Of a stretch of 64,000 nucleotides of DNA, positions 20,523 through 32,636 are shown piece by piece; positions within the stretch are counted from its first letter, which is position 1, and the number at the start of each line of letters is the position of its first letter. Source of the DNA: Begonia masoniana (Eukaryota > Streptophyta > Magnoliopsida > Cucurbitales > Begoniaceae); assembly GCA_022432975.1 (NCBI GenBank), contig CM039504.1:717459-781458 (forward strand), read 5' to 3'. A model generated the notes under the pieces. The model ran no database searches. It was given only the letters and a program-made list of their open reading frames with translations, and was not told the origin of the DNA. Made by a program: the position numbers and the translations under genes.

Positions 20523-22961
20523 TCAGCCGCCATTAGATTTCTGAAGTTGAGGAGGCATTAAAGATTTTTCGCTGTCCTCTGAGAAGGTCACTTGATGGTC
20601 ACCATCCGCCGGAAAAGCGTGCTGCATCACCAGGACCGACGCCTCTCCTCCACAAATATCTGAGGAGGTAAGCATGTCGCCTATTAATCCCAGCTCTGCA
20701 ATCTCGACAAAACCCGACATTTCCTCGTCAACCCTCAACGACTTCCCTCACCTCCACTCTAGGGTTACTTCGGTTCTTCAGCTTGAATTCGTATATCAGA
20801 AATTCGTCTTGCTTCCTCTCCTCGTCATAATGCTTCTTTTCGTTTCCATGGGTGATAAATTGACTAACCGTGATGTTCACCGTAGAAAGGCCGGACATGT
20901 GAGATGCAAATGCTAGGGCTTCTCGATCATCAACACCGCCGATCAAAATAACAGCAACGCGGTAAGACAAAATTGCCGGTTTCAAATGGCAACTCAAGCT
21001 CCTATCCACGAGAATCCCCACCGTGCACGGCGCTGATGATTGCTAACTTGTATTGAAATGGCGCATCTACGAAATCGCCTGTTTGTCGACAACCAATCTT
21101 TGATTTTCGAGGAAAGTGACGATGACGATGGGGATGAGCTTATCCAGTGCGAACCTGGAGATACAGTCATGCATGCTTCTGTAAGGAGCAATCAAGACGA
21201 AGGGGTGGATTGCAACTGTGCCACTCGAGTTCTTCGAGAGGTTCTCAAACGCTCGCATTATGTAATCGGAATTAACCGAATTTCCATTCTTGGATCTCCC
21301 GCTCTGCTTATCGTGCCGAACAAGAAGGGGAGCTGCTCGACCGACAAAGCTCTATCAGATGGAATACATATACATAGAGTGGACTCGCTTCAGTTGGGTT
21401 GGAGCCTTGGAGAAGAGAAATGATGCTCCGAACGTTATCTTGGCTGTGGATACCTGAAATTATCCGAAACTCAGAGTCGTTACAGCATCGTTGTATCGAT
21501 CTTATCCCTTTTTGTCCGATTGCTTGATGAGGCTTGTAACAGATGTCGATTATTGGCGTAACGATCATAATCGACCCAAGCATTAACAGCACCAACTGAG
21601 TGAAAGTCTGGTTATCGATGAACTGTATAATGGGGAAGAAATGTAGATTAATGTAAGTGCCAAGATGAATTCAGATCAAAGAAGAAAGAAAAATTGAATC
21701 TAACCTGCGAGTTCAACCATCTGCGGTAGACATAAAGCTCGATTATCCCCTTGAGGCTCATGATGAAGCTCAGCAGGATGGCTTTTTTCAAAAATATTTT
21801 GGAGTAAATCGCAGCCAAAAGAGTTCCCAAAAACTTGGCACAATATGCTGCAAAGATGACGAGCTGAAATGCAAAAAACGGCCTCCAATCTTTGACGGAC
21901 TATATGTTTGTTTCACTCCCAATACTAACATACATAAGCGATAATAACACTTCAGAGATTATAGTTTCAGCTCTCTCTATCAAAGCTGAGCCAAGAGGAG
22001 GCCCATCTGGTATGGCAAATCCGAGAATAAGACCTCCATAAACTATTGGCAATCCAATCAAATTTGAAAACACTGCCATGACTGCAACAGCAACGTAGAT
22101 AGCAACAATGTAAATTTCCTTCACGGGTCTTCCTTTTGGTGTGTTCCTTGTGATCATTAAAATGGCCGGCCTTATTACAAAAACAGAGACAGCTACGAAG
22201 GCGATGACAGCAAAGAGAGTGCAGCAAAGCTTCTTCCCTGATGATGGCGACCCCGACAACCACCACAAGGTTGATGGCATCGCAGACTATTGCCAAGGAC
22301 AAAGCAAGTTAACCCAACTCATAAGTAATCAGATTGAGTTCATGCAAAGGGTGTTGAACACAAGTAAGAAAATACTACACACACTTTATTGAATAAAAAA
22401 AAATACTACAAAAGCCACTCCCTTTCTCTACGATATTTGAGATGAGATGCATAGATTGTTCTTGCAGGGAGCACATTCCTTAAAATAAGGAATGTGAACA
22501 TGCATAAGAGAGGAACCGTGTTCTGAAGAAGAAAAACTTCTTATTTTTCTTCTTTTCATTTAATAGGTGGGGACGACATTGAATACCAACACTCCCCCTC
22601 AATGTCAACCATCATGTTGAGTTGCTTTCGGAATTTTTCAAAATTGCTGACATTCAGGAACAAATCTGCAACTTGATTGATTATCTTCACATGATGCATC
22701 TCTATCTCTTCTTGTAAGACTTTTTCTCTAATGAAATGATAATGCACTTCCACATGCTTAATCTTCGCATGAGGACGGAAGGCCCCAGAATAATTCCAGC
22801 CTATTTTGCCAAAATGAAAACAAAAGTTCAATCCTTTTTTTCTCAGAACTTCTGGAGGAAAATGGGAAGAGAAAGAGCTACGCTGTTTAGGTGTAAAACT
22901 AGAGATGCTAAAAGATGAAAGGAAATACGACTGTACCAAGACGTTGCAGACGAATCTGGAT
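20523..22961 (-). pseudogene. Decayed CHX antiporter copy
   Basis: Very similar to the intact CHX to its left. The C-terminal exon spans 20523 to about 21625, the middle exon about 21715-22351 plus a stub 22771-22805, and the end of exon 1 is 22932-22961. Defects are numerous. About 100 bp are lost in the cytosolic domain (the YDLMMVGRRRGN block is missing near 20745). There are frameshifts near 21030, 21350-21450 and 22230. Most of the first 300 bp of exon 2 are replaced by a copia fragment (22352-22770), and exon 1 is cut by another copia LTR at 22962. The terminal codons (LQKSNGG, stop) are intact. It cannot give a full antiporter. Confidence 0.9.
22352..22770 (-). mobile_element. Copia 3' fragment (RNase H end + LTR) inside the CHX pseudogene
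   Basis: On the minus strand, residues KHVEVHYHFIREKVLQEEIE (22680-22765) are the end of a copia RNase H domain. They are followed by a purine tract GAGGGGGAG (22592-22600) and an LTR of 240 bp (TGTTGGTATTC..TGTGTTCAACA, 22591 to 22352). Only the 3' end of the element remains. CHX sequence resumes directly at 22771 but lacks about 300 bp of exon 2, so insertion was followed by a deletion spanning element and gene. Confidence 0.85.
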
Positions 22962-25900
22962 TGTCTTAAGTATTAGTATATATAGTTAGGATTAAACTAT
23001 TTTAGTCAAATTGTAACTAATGTCTTTTCACTCTCTCATCATTACACCTTACTCTATACTTGTACAAATGTATCAGACGTTTTCAATTCATTATGGAAAA
23101 ACTCTTTTTCATCTGCCGCCTTCTTCCTCTGCTTCCTGGTTCTTCTTCTCCTTCTTCTTGATTCTGTGTGCTTGTAGATATGCAAGTTCAATATTCAACG
23201 TGGTATCAGAGCCCAGGTATGGCTTCCTCCAGTACAACTGTTCCCTCCTCTCCATTCCCTCTCCTACAGTCTCTAATCCCTCCCCCTGCCTCCATTACCC
23301 ACTGTAAACCAAACATTGACAATTAAGCTAAATTCCTCGAATTACCTCGTCTGGAATGCGCAGCTTCTCAATGTCGTCATTGCAAACGGCATTGAACACC
23401 TTCTGGATCTCTCTTCTTCCCCACCTCCAAAATTTCTGGATGTCTCCTCCACACAAATCAACCCAGAATATACTCTCTGGCAACGATACAACAGAATCGT
23501 CATGAGCTAGATTTTTGCTTCCCTGTCCGAGGATCTTCTTCCTCAAATTGTTGCCTTCTCCACTGCCAGCGAAGTTTGGTCTGCTCTGGAACGACTCTTT
23601 GCTTCCTCTTCCTTGGCTCGCATCACGGATCTACGAAGTCGGTTGCACTCCCTCTCCAAAGACGGCCTCTCGGCCTCCAGTTATTCCCAGAAATTTACTG
23701 CTCTCTGCAATACGCTTGCAGCAGTCGGCGAGCCAGTCAGCTACAAGGACAAAATCATCTACTTCCTCAACGGTCTGGGTAGCGAGTACAACGCGTTCGT
23801 GACATCGGTTACCAATCGCGCCGATGAACCTTCGCTGGAAGAAGTCCACAGCTAACTCCAAAGTTTTGATTTCCGCCTGAAAATACAAAATTTCGCCGTT
23901 CATTTTCCGACGCCGGCCCAGATGCAGGTGCATTTCGTCTCTCAGCGCCCCCCTCGGCCGCCGTGGATCTCTCGCTCGAACTCCTCTGACCGCCCTCCAT
24001 TCCCGTCTGCTCAGTTTCAGCGTGCTTCAGACTTTCCTCAGCAGGCCGGGCAGTGGCGGCCCAATCGGCCCACGCAGCCCAACCGTCTTCGCTGCCAAAT
24101 CTGCAACAAACCGGGCCACTCGGCCCTGCGGTGTTATCAGCTCTCTTCTGCAGCCCAGCACGCCTTTTATCCAGCCCCATCTTCAGCCCAAGCCCACTTT
24201 ACCTCCTTCTTACCCGAACCCAACTCAGCCCAATTCTCTTATCAACCCTCCCCTACCCGCCCAGAACCCTTCTCTCCCTCACCCGACCCGACCCGCCCAG
24301 ACTCTTAATTCACCTCACCCGTCTTCTCCCCTGCTCCCCGCCTGAACTCTCCCGGTCTTTTCCCGACCCCTTCCCTGTCGCCGGCGCACCCTTGGGTTCT
24401 CGACTCCGGCGCGACCCACCATTTCACGCCGGACCCTCATCTTCTCAGCCACCCTCAGTCTCTCTCCTCCCCGTCGCAAGTCGCCACTGCCGAAGGTAAT
24501 CTTATACCCCTCTCCAATTTTGGTTATGCTTCTATTCCGGCCCGTGGCCGATCTCTCACCTTACAACAGTTTATCACTCCCCTGCTCTGTCTCATAATCT
24601 CTTAAGTGTTTCTAAACTTTGTCAAGATAATTCTGTGTTTGTTGAGTTTCACCCAAATTCCTTTTTTGTCAAGGATCGGATCACGGGCTAGACACTTCTC
24701 CATGGCTCTCTCAGTAACGACCTTTATCACACTCCATCCGTCGCTCCTTTTTTGCTGCTCCAAGCTCGGTCCACCCCTGCCGTGCCTCATCTGGAGAACT
24801 TTTGGCATCAGCGATTGGGGCATCCATCTTCCTCGGTGATGCAACAGGTTCTTCAAACCTGTAATTTGTCTGTTAACCCCAAAACCCCACTTTTTTGTAC
24901 TTCTTGCCAAATGAGCAAGAGCCATCAGCTTCCATTTCCTATTTCTCAATCTCGTGCAAAATTTCCTTTTGATATTGTATATTCGGATGTTTGGGGTCCA
25001 TCTCCCGTTAAATCTATTACTGGTGATAGATATTTTGTTTTATTTGTGGATGATTGTACACGCTTCAGTTGTCTCTTCCCTTTAAAATTAAAAAGTGATG
25101 TGTATACCACCTTTGCTCAATTCTATCAGTTTGTCAAAACTCAGTTCAATACGAAAATCAAAACTGTTCAATCCGATTGAGGTGGTGAATTTCAAGCTCT
25201 CACTCCTCTCTTCACCTCTCTTGGCATTCACCACCGCGTCTCTTGTCCATATACTCCTAACCAAAATGGCAGAGCTGAACGTAAAAACTGTCATGTCGTT
25301 GAGACGGGCCTCGCCCTTCTTTTTCATTCTTCTGTTCCTCTACATTTCTGGCCTTATGCTTTCATCCATGCTGCCACCTTAATCAATCTACTTCCCACTC
25401 CTGTCCTTCAACATACATCGCCCTATGAATCTCTCTTACATAAAGTTCCTGATTACTTGTCACTGCGTGTTTTTAGCTGTCTGTGCTTCCCTCTTCTTCG
25501 CCCGTTCAATCAGCACAAACTTCAACCTCGTTCTCGCCCATGTGTTTTTCTCGGACCTAGTCTCCACCACAAAGGTTCTCTCTGTCTTGACCCAGAGTCA
25601 AATAAAATCTATATCTCCCGTCATGTTATTTTTGTCGAGTCCCAATTTCCCTTTGCCTCCATTGCCAAACCTATTTCCATTCCTTCACCTTTCCAACTCT
25701 CTATCCCTTACGTATCTCATCCATATCATTCCACCGTCACTACATCCACCCCCTCTCCCTCTTATACCAATTTCCTCTCCTTCCCCTAGGCCTGACCCTC
25801 CTCCTCCTTCTCCCCAAACTTACCCCGTCATGCCTTCCTCCCCTCCACCCGTTGCCATGCCCCTACCTAACCCCCCACCTTCAAATACCCACCAAATGAC

Positions 25901-26155
25901 CACCAGAGCCAAAGCAGGTGTCTTTAAGCCAAAAGCCCTCCTTCTAAAGCCTGCCACCGAACCCCGAACCTTTAACCAAGCCGCCAAATGTCCTCATTGG
26001 CTTGCCGCTATGCGAGAGGAATTCTCTGCCCTCCAGCAAACACATACTTGGACCTTGGTTTTCCCTCCATGCGGTGCCAAAATTATCGGCTGCAAGTGGG
26101 TCTTCAAAACGAAGTTGAATCCCGATGGCACGGTCTCTCGGTATAAGGCTCGTCT
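22962..26155 (+). mobile_element. Decayed copia retrotransposon, 5' LTR to RT start
   Basis: The 5' LTR is about 22962-23200, followed by the primer-binding site TGGTATCAGAGCC (23201). Gag starts at about 23219 and includes TIKLNSSNYLVWNAQLLNVV and DLRSRLHSLSKDG (23613-23855). Next come the zinc knuckle CQICNKPGHSALRC (about 24093), protease VLDSGATHHFTPDPH (about 24392), and integrase HQRLGHPSS, CQMSKSHQLPF, FDIVYSDVWGPSPV and YTPNQNGRAER (24780-25290). A long Pro/Ser linker follows, then the RT start WLAAMREEFSAL, GCKWVFKTKLNPDGTVSRYKARLV (25999-26155). Several stops (for example in gag near 23332 and after VQSD near 25180) show it is inactive. It resembles the copia element at 4545-13864. 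Its 3' half is missing: a large LTR begins at 26156 inside the RT motif. Confidence 0.9.
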
Positions 26156-26792
26156 TGTAACACCCGACAATTTCGGACAGGTGATTTTCTTAACTATTTT
26201 GATTATCACCCTTTTTATTAACCTTTATGATTTTAAATTTAAAGTCAAGACATATTTATTACAAGTTGAGTGAAACTAGGTTGGGTGCCAGGGTTGTAAT
26301 TAAGGATGGATGGATCAAGTATAAATAGGAAATGGAAACTTTAAACCCCATTTAAACCTCACTGTAGCCGACGCATCCACTCTCGGCGATTTCTCTCTTC
26401 CCCAGAGCTCTCTCCCTCGGCCAACTACAACTCCTTTCGGTGACCGATTTTCAGTCTCCGCCCCGACAATTCACACCCTAGGTAAGACTCTGTAGTGTAG
26501 TCACTGATTGGCTATTTAGAACTCTGTTTTCCCTGCTAAGACCCGTAGCTTCGGATTCTTCTTGGCAGTGAAATACTAGTGGCATTCGTAATTTGTGACT
26601 AGTTATTAGGTTGAAACTGATTATTTCTAGGATGACTTTTGGTTAGAACTTTTAGGATTTTTATTTAATACTGTAATGTGAAATGTTTTAGGTAAAGAAG
26701 TTCGAAGTGAAGTGCTCGAGTATTGCTAAGGAAACCAGGTAAGTGAATGTATTAAGACTTCCGGCCACTAGGGCCCTACATCACAAGGTGTA
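26156..26792 (+). mobile_element. 5' part of a large LTR, same family as the two solo LTRs
   Basis: TGTAACACCCGACAATTTCG starts exactly where the copia RT reading ARLV breaks. The motif CCAGGTAAGTG..GGGCCCTACATCACAA at 26735-26785 matches the equivalent block in the solo LTRs at 1871 and 10584. It ends abruptly at 26792, where sequence of opposite orientation begins. Confidence 0.65.
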
Positions 26793-27233
26793 ACGCCCCG
26801 AGTTATCTGAACCCGGTTTGTCACACAAACTCCATACATGACTAAAATTTCTGTCATATTATTTTATTTTTTTTTTAAGAACTTGCAGCGGAAATCATTT
26901 GAACAAACTGAAAGCTAAACAAAATCATAAAAAGTGTTTGGATGATCGGGCGAAATGTTAGAAATATTCGTCAAAGAGAAAATAAGAGTTAAATCACGAA
27001 TTTCTTAAAAGTGGCGAAGGTCAAACGCATCTGCCACTGAACCTAGTCAACGGAAGAGGCTGAAAACAGAAAACAAAAGACATCATCCGGTCGCAAAGCG
27101 ACAAAATATTCTCTACACCTTCCGATGGTTTTACTCACGACATCCACCGGTTGCTAAACGACAAAAGACTCCCTACATCATCCGGTGAATTTACACACGA
27201 CATCCACCGGTGACTAACGACAAACCCCTCCTA
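26793..27233 (-). mobile_element. End of a related LTR in inverted orientation, runs into gap
   Basis: TGTAACGCCCCGAGTTATCTGAACCC is the reverse complement of an LTR 3' end like that of the solo LTR at 1871-4326 (GGGTTCAGATAACTCAGGAC..TACA). A CAGCGGAAATC block also matches in inverted order. From 27075 to 27230 there are three imperfect repeats of about 50 bp around CATCCGGTGA/CATCCACCGG and CTAAACGACAAA. The element is cut by the assembly gap. Confidence 0.55.
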
Positions 27234-27333
27234 NNNNNNNNNNNNNNNNNNNNNNNNNNNNNNNNNNNNNNNNNNNNNNNNNNNNNNNNNNNNNNNNNNN
27301 NNNNNNNNNNNNNNNNNNNNNNNNNNNNNNNNN
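27234..27333. other. Assembly gap, 100 N
   Basis: Exactly 100 unknown bases, the usual placeholder for a gap of unknown size. It falls in repeat sequence, followed by a 19-base A run. Confidence 0.99.
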
Positions 27334-28313
27334 AAAAAAAAAAAAAAAAAAAGGGATTAGTTATTTATTAGCTTTTCGATTTAGTTTCTAATTTCTTGTT
27401 ATTATCTATCTTCATGTTACTCATTTTCTTATTTCATTCATTTACAAGTTTCCATTAAAGTAAACCATATTTGCTCATTTCTTCAACCTAAGGAACGAAT
27501 TGTGGCTGCTGCAGGACGAGGTATGATAGCAGGATTTGGACGGAAGGTCATGCTGTGTAGATATTTTTGTTTTTTCCCCCCCGGTGTTAGATTCAAGGTT
27601 GTGAAGGTGTCTGGTGTCCTCACTTCTCGCCTCTTCAAAAGAAAAGAAAGAAAGCCCAGGTCTTAGATTTAAATTTAATTTTGTCCCACCCTCTTTTTGT
27701 TTGCTGTAGTGCTTTTTATCAGGATTATGTCCTTCCGGATTTCTGAAGTCTGCCTACTGATTCAACAGAACGTTAATTTTGAATTTGGCTGTTATTTGCT
27801 TATTATGCACTTACAGAAAAAGTACTTGTTCGTTGATATCACATTGGTGGAACTGTGGAAGCACTTGTTTTTTGCTTGATTTTATATATGTTACACTAGT
27901 TTATTATGGGCTAGTTTTTGTAACGACTTTAGAGTTGAGCTAATTAAGTTGTGTGATCCCAGCTAGAATTGAATGTCCTCGTCAAAATGCAACTGGTCTA
28001 TATATTTGCTCGTTCCATCAATTTGGCCGTAGTCTCTCATTTTCGAGAAGCCCAAAATATTTTACTGCCCCGTGTTATCGTGTTTCAATCAAGTTGTATT
28101 GGCTAAACAGGCACGTCAGTTTAGAAATTTAGTTTGCAGCTCCTCCCACTCGAAGGTAGTCATTTTTTGGTGTTCTTAGTGTCAAAATGATCAAAACTAA
28201 AATCTACTACAATCTTAAAAATTTATTGTCCATATTGTTACATTTTTTTTTTCAGTAGAAAAAAAGTCAACGGGAGATGGCTAATTAGCTACCAGTCTCT
28301 CAGCCACTTTTAT
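27334..28313. other. Unassigned sequence after the gap
   Basis: No recognisable gene. A short open stretch, GAACGAATTGTGGCTGCTGC (about 27492), is preceded by CCTAAG and followed by GGTATG, so it could be an exon of a gene inside the gap, but I cannot name it. Confidence 0.35.
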
Positions 28314-31300
28314 CTAATAGCTGAGGTCAAGAACCCTGACATGTCTCACCAAATTTTCCCCGAGTCCTTCAAAATTACGCATGTTTTCTTTATTTCCATC
28401 TCTAACTGGTTGGGGATTATTGTGCTCTTTGCTTTCTCTCTTAAGTTTCCTGCTATAATACTCTCCATGCCCTCCTGCCTTGGCGCTTGAAGCCGACTGT
28501 TGCCCCATGTAGCGAGAATTGCCACACTTAACTTTCCTCTGAACCGAATAATCTTTCTTACCCTCTTTATTCGAGAGAGTTTTCTCCTCTTTTAAAATTC
28601 TGTCCGAGAAACTGAAGGATTCAGATGTGTCTGGGTCAGCTTTTTGTAAAAGTATAACTCTCTCTCTCCACCATAAGCTGGACTTTTCTCTCCACCCTTT
28701 TGGCGTTGAAGCTTCATAGGTTGATGATGGCTAGGATCCACGTGAGAACAAATCTCAGATTCTCCCCTCTATCATCGCAATTGCAAGTTTTCCTATTGAT
28801 GAAGAGATTTTACATGAATCAGTTCATTGTACTATAGTATAAAGACATTTTACATTTCCACTCATTTTGTTATTTATTTTGCAACAACCTACAGAATAAG
28901 GATATGAGAATAAAATTCACATATTTTTCTTTGTACCAAATTAACATCGGTGAACCTCACTAAAGACCAATATATGGAGTAAAGACACTAACCGTATCGA
29001 AATAACCAATGAAGGTGATGGCATCCGCAGACTAGAAGGACTGTTTTGTTTCGATAAATGCAATGGAGAATCGTGCTTGGTCATACATTTTTTTACCATG
29101 TTGAGTCCGTAAATTTCCATGTCCAGCAAATGTTCCTCTATCAGGGCGACTATCCAAATCGAACTCCATCAGAACCTTTCCACATGCCTTGGCAAGAATT
29201 GTCTTATGGCTGCATAACTTTTGGTTGCTGAAGCTGAAGATTGTGAGGTCCATTTACCCAAAGAGCTGGCAGGGGATAAAGAAGATGAAGAGTTGGAGTG
29301 GATAATAAAGGAGGTTCACAAGAATTTCAACCTCCATTTTCTTTGCTCTTGTGTTTCTCAACGGATTCCGAAAGTAACTCTAGCTGCATCTCTAGTTTTA
29401 ATTTTGTTTGAACTTTTTCCGGATGTAACTGAATGAACTTTTGGATGACATGCATCGCGGTGACCACAAAGTAGATTCGGGCACGTCCACGAGACTAGCC
29501 GACAAGCATCCTTTTAGCAATGGCATGGAGCTGAAGATTGGATTGTAAGGATCCCTAAAACAAGGTTCTTCGATCCATTCAAGTGCTGAGCTGAATACAC
29601 ATTTTAAGTTCCACTTCAGGACCAATTCAATCTAATTAAAAAACATATGTCATTTGCTGAAAGATTTAGGTTTCTACCGGATGCTGCTTTTCGAGTTTTG
29701 TTGTTGCTTTTAATGTCGTGCCCACCAGGAGGTCTTTTAGTTGAAGGTGACGAAATGTTTTTAGCCCGCTCTGCCCTTGGTGGTTTAAGAGTTGATGGTG
29801 CGTAATGTTCTCCAATTCCAGCAGCATGCCTCAACTAATTAATAATTGGTCGTCAGTTAACATTGGGAAGAAAAGGAACAGAAAAGGATTCGAAAATTGG
29901 AGTAGATCTATATTTTTGGACCTGCTAGTAAACTATTTGTTCCTTTTTAGGAAAGTCCACTGCAGTAGTTAGTATGTTAAAGATTTTTATAGTCCATCCA
30001 TCTATTACCTTGTTCACAGATTCAAAAATTAGAGGCATTGAAAAACTCAACCCAATTTGACAACATTAATCGTTGCAACAACAATCTTTCTAGAACAACT
30101 CAAGACTGTCGATATACCAAAATCTTCAAACATTTAACCAATGATGAATTGAAAAAAGAAAAGAGAAGAGTACCAGATCATGCACTTTGAGGACAAGATG
30201 CTTCATTGAGACAGGATAATGTTATGAAGGATAATAATATTTTGTATTGAGGGTAGTTTAGGAAATATGTATGAGTAATTTCTATTTTGAGTTAACAGTA
30301 GTTTTTAGTTTGAATTAGGTAATAAATAGAGGATGTAGGGAAATAGAATTAAGAGTTGAATAATATGAGAATTCTAATAAGGAATAAGAAAGAATTACAT
30401 AACTTCAAATTTATGTTAGGCAGGGATAACAGACTCTCGAATTTTTTCTAAGTATTATATTTTATGTGTTTATATATAAGTGTTTAATTTGTTCTTGTCA
30501 ATTTTATTATAAATTGTGACAATTACTATCACATAAATTGCTCTGTAAGGAGTAAATTAAACTATGCATTGAATTCGAAAATATAATAATTAGAATGAAT
30601 CCATGCCTTTGTTGGTTGTAGAAAATGAGACTCCCTTAATGATGCATAGGTGGTAGTGTTTTGCCTTCTAGAAGATGGGACTGCTTTTGCCTGACCATTC
30701 AAATATAATAATATATGTTTCAAAGAGTGAGAAGAGCTAACATAGAGAATAGTAGTGAAAGGAAAAGAAAAAATACCTTCGTCTTAGATCGAACGTCCAT
30801 ATTATTCAAAGCTGAAAGCAAGCAGAAGCAAATGTAAGTGCTTAAATCGGACATCGATATAAGGATGTTCCTTTGAGTTCTTATTTCAATACCTGCTCCT
30901 CTTCCCAACTTCAAGCTCGAAGTACAGATTTTTGACGAGCTACTTCTTTTTGGCACTGACCTTCTTATATCTTCGAAAAGATCCATCTCTAATCTGGTTA
31001 AAGAGGATCCTTCGCTTCCTGTTGTAAGACTAGATTCTGTAGACCTCCATAGTTTTTCGTTAATCCCGGGAGGAAGTTGTTTTTCATGCTTCTTGAATCC
31101 TCTGAATCCTCTGTTAACTATAGATAGCTCCTCTGGGTTCAGAACTCCTAAAATAGAGAGAAGAAACGGAGAACAACAATACCTTAAGAAGGGAGTTAAT
31201 GCTGTATAAATTGACTTTCACTGAAAAAAATCACCTTCTTCGGAAAAAAATGCATCGTCCCAAGCTAAGCTTTTGCGATAAGTAAAATTTTCACTTTCTC

Positions 31301-31660
31301 TCCATTTTTCTGGTTCTAAGTTCTGAGCAGACAACAAATTCTCTTCTTCTTTCCCAAATATTCTAAATGAATTACTACATTTCTTTGAATTCAAAGTCTG
31401 AAACAATTCCTCTGGTTCCAGGAATCCTGTCCAAGATCGAATGTGAACTTTGATTTTTTGTTGAGAACTTACAGAGATATACGCTTAATTTCATGTTATA
31501 AAACCAGCAAATAAGCCATACCTGGACTGGTAAAAAAAGCACTATCCCAAGCCAAACTCTTTCGCGCATTACACGTTGTCCTCGTTTCAGTGACGTCCTG
31601 CTTCATTTGCTCGGGTATGCCGCAAACATGAGTGAAATTCTGAAGACTGGAAGTCTCCAT
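28314..31660 (-). CDS. Uncharacterised plant protein with duplicated SLAWD-x-AFF motif
   Basis: A multi-exon gene whose product I do not recognise by function. Exon 1, 31660-31522, runs from ATG (METSSLQNFTHVC) to KSLAWDSAFFTSPG. Exon 2, 31426-31235, reads FLEPEELFQTLNSKK.. to KSLAWDDAFFSEEG. Exon 3, 31147-30893, reads VLNPEELSIVNRGFRGF.. EMDLFEDIRRSVPKRSSSSKIC. Exon 4, 30811-30777, reads ALNNMDVRSKTK. Exon 5, 29834-29678, reads LRHAAGIGEHYAPSTLKPPR. Phases agree across all five, with AG|GT type junctions. A further open stretch of about 130 residues ending at 28314 (KADPDTSESFSFSDRILKEE.. LDLSY, stop) may be the last exon. Ser-rich pieces near 29160-29290 are broken by stops in every frame I tried, so the 3' half is unsure and the gene may be damaged. 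Confidence 0.55.
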
Positions 31661-32497
31661 CGGACTAAATTGTTGAAGCTTATCTCTAATTCTTGAATTT
31701 CTGTCAGTTGAATTCAAATAGTCGGTCTGGTTTTCCGGAGAAGAGATATTGAAACGGAACACGAGGAACTTGAAAGTATTTACCAGAGGCAACAATTATC
31801 AAATGAAAGAACTAGGACATGCATTCGACAACCATAAACATTTTGCAGATCAAAGTAAAATGGATAATCGTCCAACAATCGCCAGAGCAAGAACAAAGAA
31901 AAGCCAAGGAGATGAACAATAGCACACAGATCACCAGAAAACGGCAATATCATAAAACTTGACCGCGGACTTTTCCTTTTTACACGCTTATGCGTCGCTC
32001 ATTCTGACAAAGATCAAAGTCAAGAGAGAAGTCGAGAAGTAAATAGTTTTCAAGAATTCTCACAACATGCGTAACAGAGTGAAAAATCAAGCAGGTCCTT
32101 CCCGTCATTCCTCAATGGTCGATAAAAGAAAGTACAGTGAAGAAAAAAGAGATCCAGGCAATTCACGCATTAACGCAATTGCAAATTGAACACAGCAGAG
32201 AATGAAACAACGTAAACTCTTACTATTTCGACGATTTCATGTCTTCGCGATGCTAAGAATAGTAGCGTAGGAAGAAGAAAGACGAGAAAAACGAAACATC
32301 TGAGTGCTAGGATCGACTGGAGCTTTTAATAAAGAAGTTTGAAATATGAAGGAAATCAAAGCGCGAAATGGAGGCATTTAATCCCCGGAGATTTTGTTTT
32401 CGAAAAAGTGAAACGCTCGTCACTCTGCGGTTGTACTTTCCATGCGAGTGCGCACCGGAGAAGGAAGATGAGTAAGTTTTCCTTAATAAATAATAAA
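31661..32497. other. Upstream region of the SLAWD-motif gene
   Basis: No other coding sequence seen; this holds the likely promoter and 5' UTR. In-frame codons continue upstream of the ATG at 31660 to about 31795 without a better start. Confidence 0.4.
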
Positions 32498-32636
32498 GGG
32501 AAAAATGCAAAATAGGGAACAATCTTTTGGAAATAGGCCGAAAAGAGAAAAAACTTTGATTTTAGGCAAAATAGGGAACAAAGTTTGAGAAATAGGCAAA
32601 ATAAGGAAAATGTGGCGGTTTGTTGATTCAGGCACG

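Noticed and set aside
23809..24308. Overlapping long ORFs in GC-rich sequence, both strands
   Set aside because: Shadow frames of the copia gag and zinc-knuckle region.
27697..27879. 60-residue plus-strand ORF after the gap
   Set aside because: AT-rich, hydrophobic random-looking translation with no support.
29032..29253. 73-residue minus-strand ORF (PDRGTFAGHGNLRTQHGKK..)
   Set aside because: Looks protein-like but I could not match a family; a stop follows and a Ser-rich alternative frame overlaps, so it is not listed as a gene.
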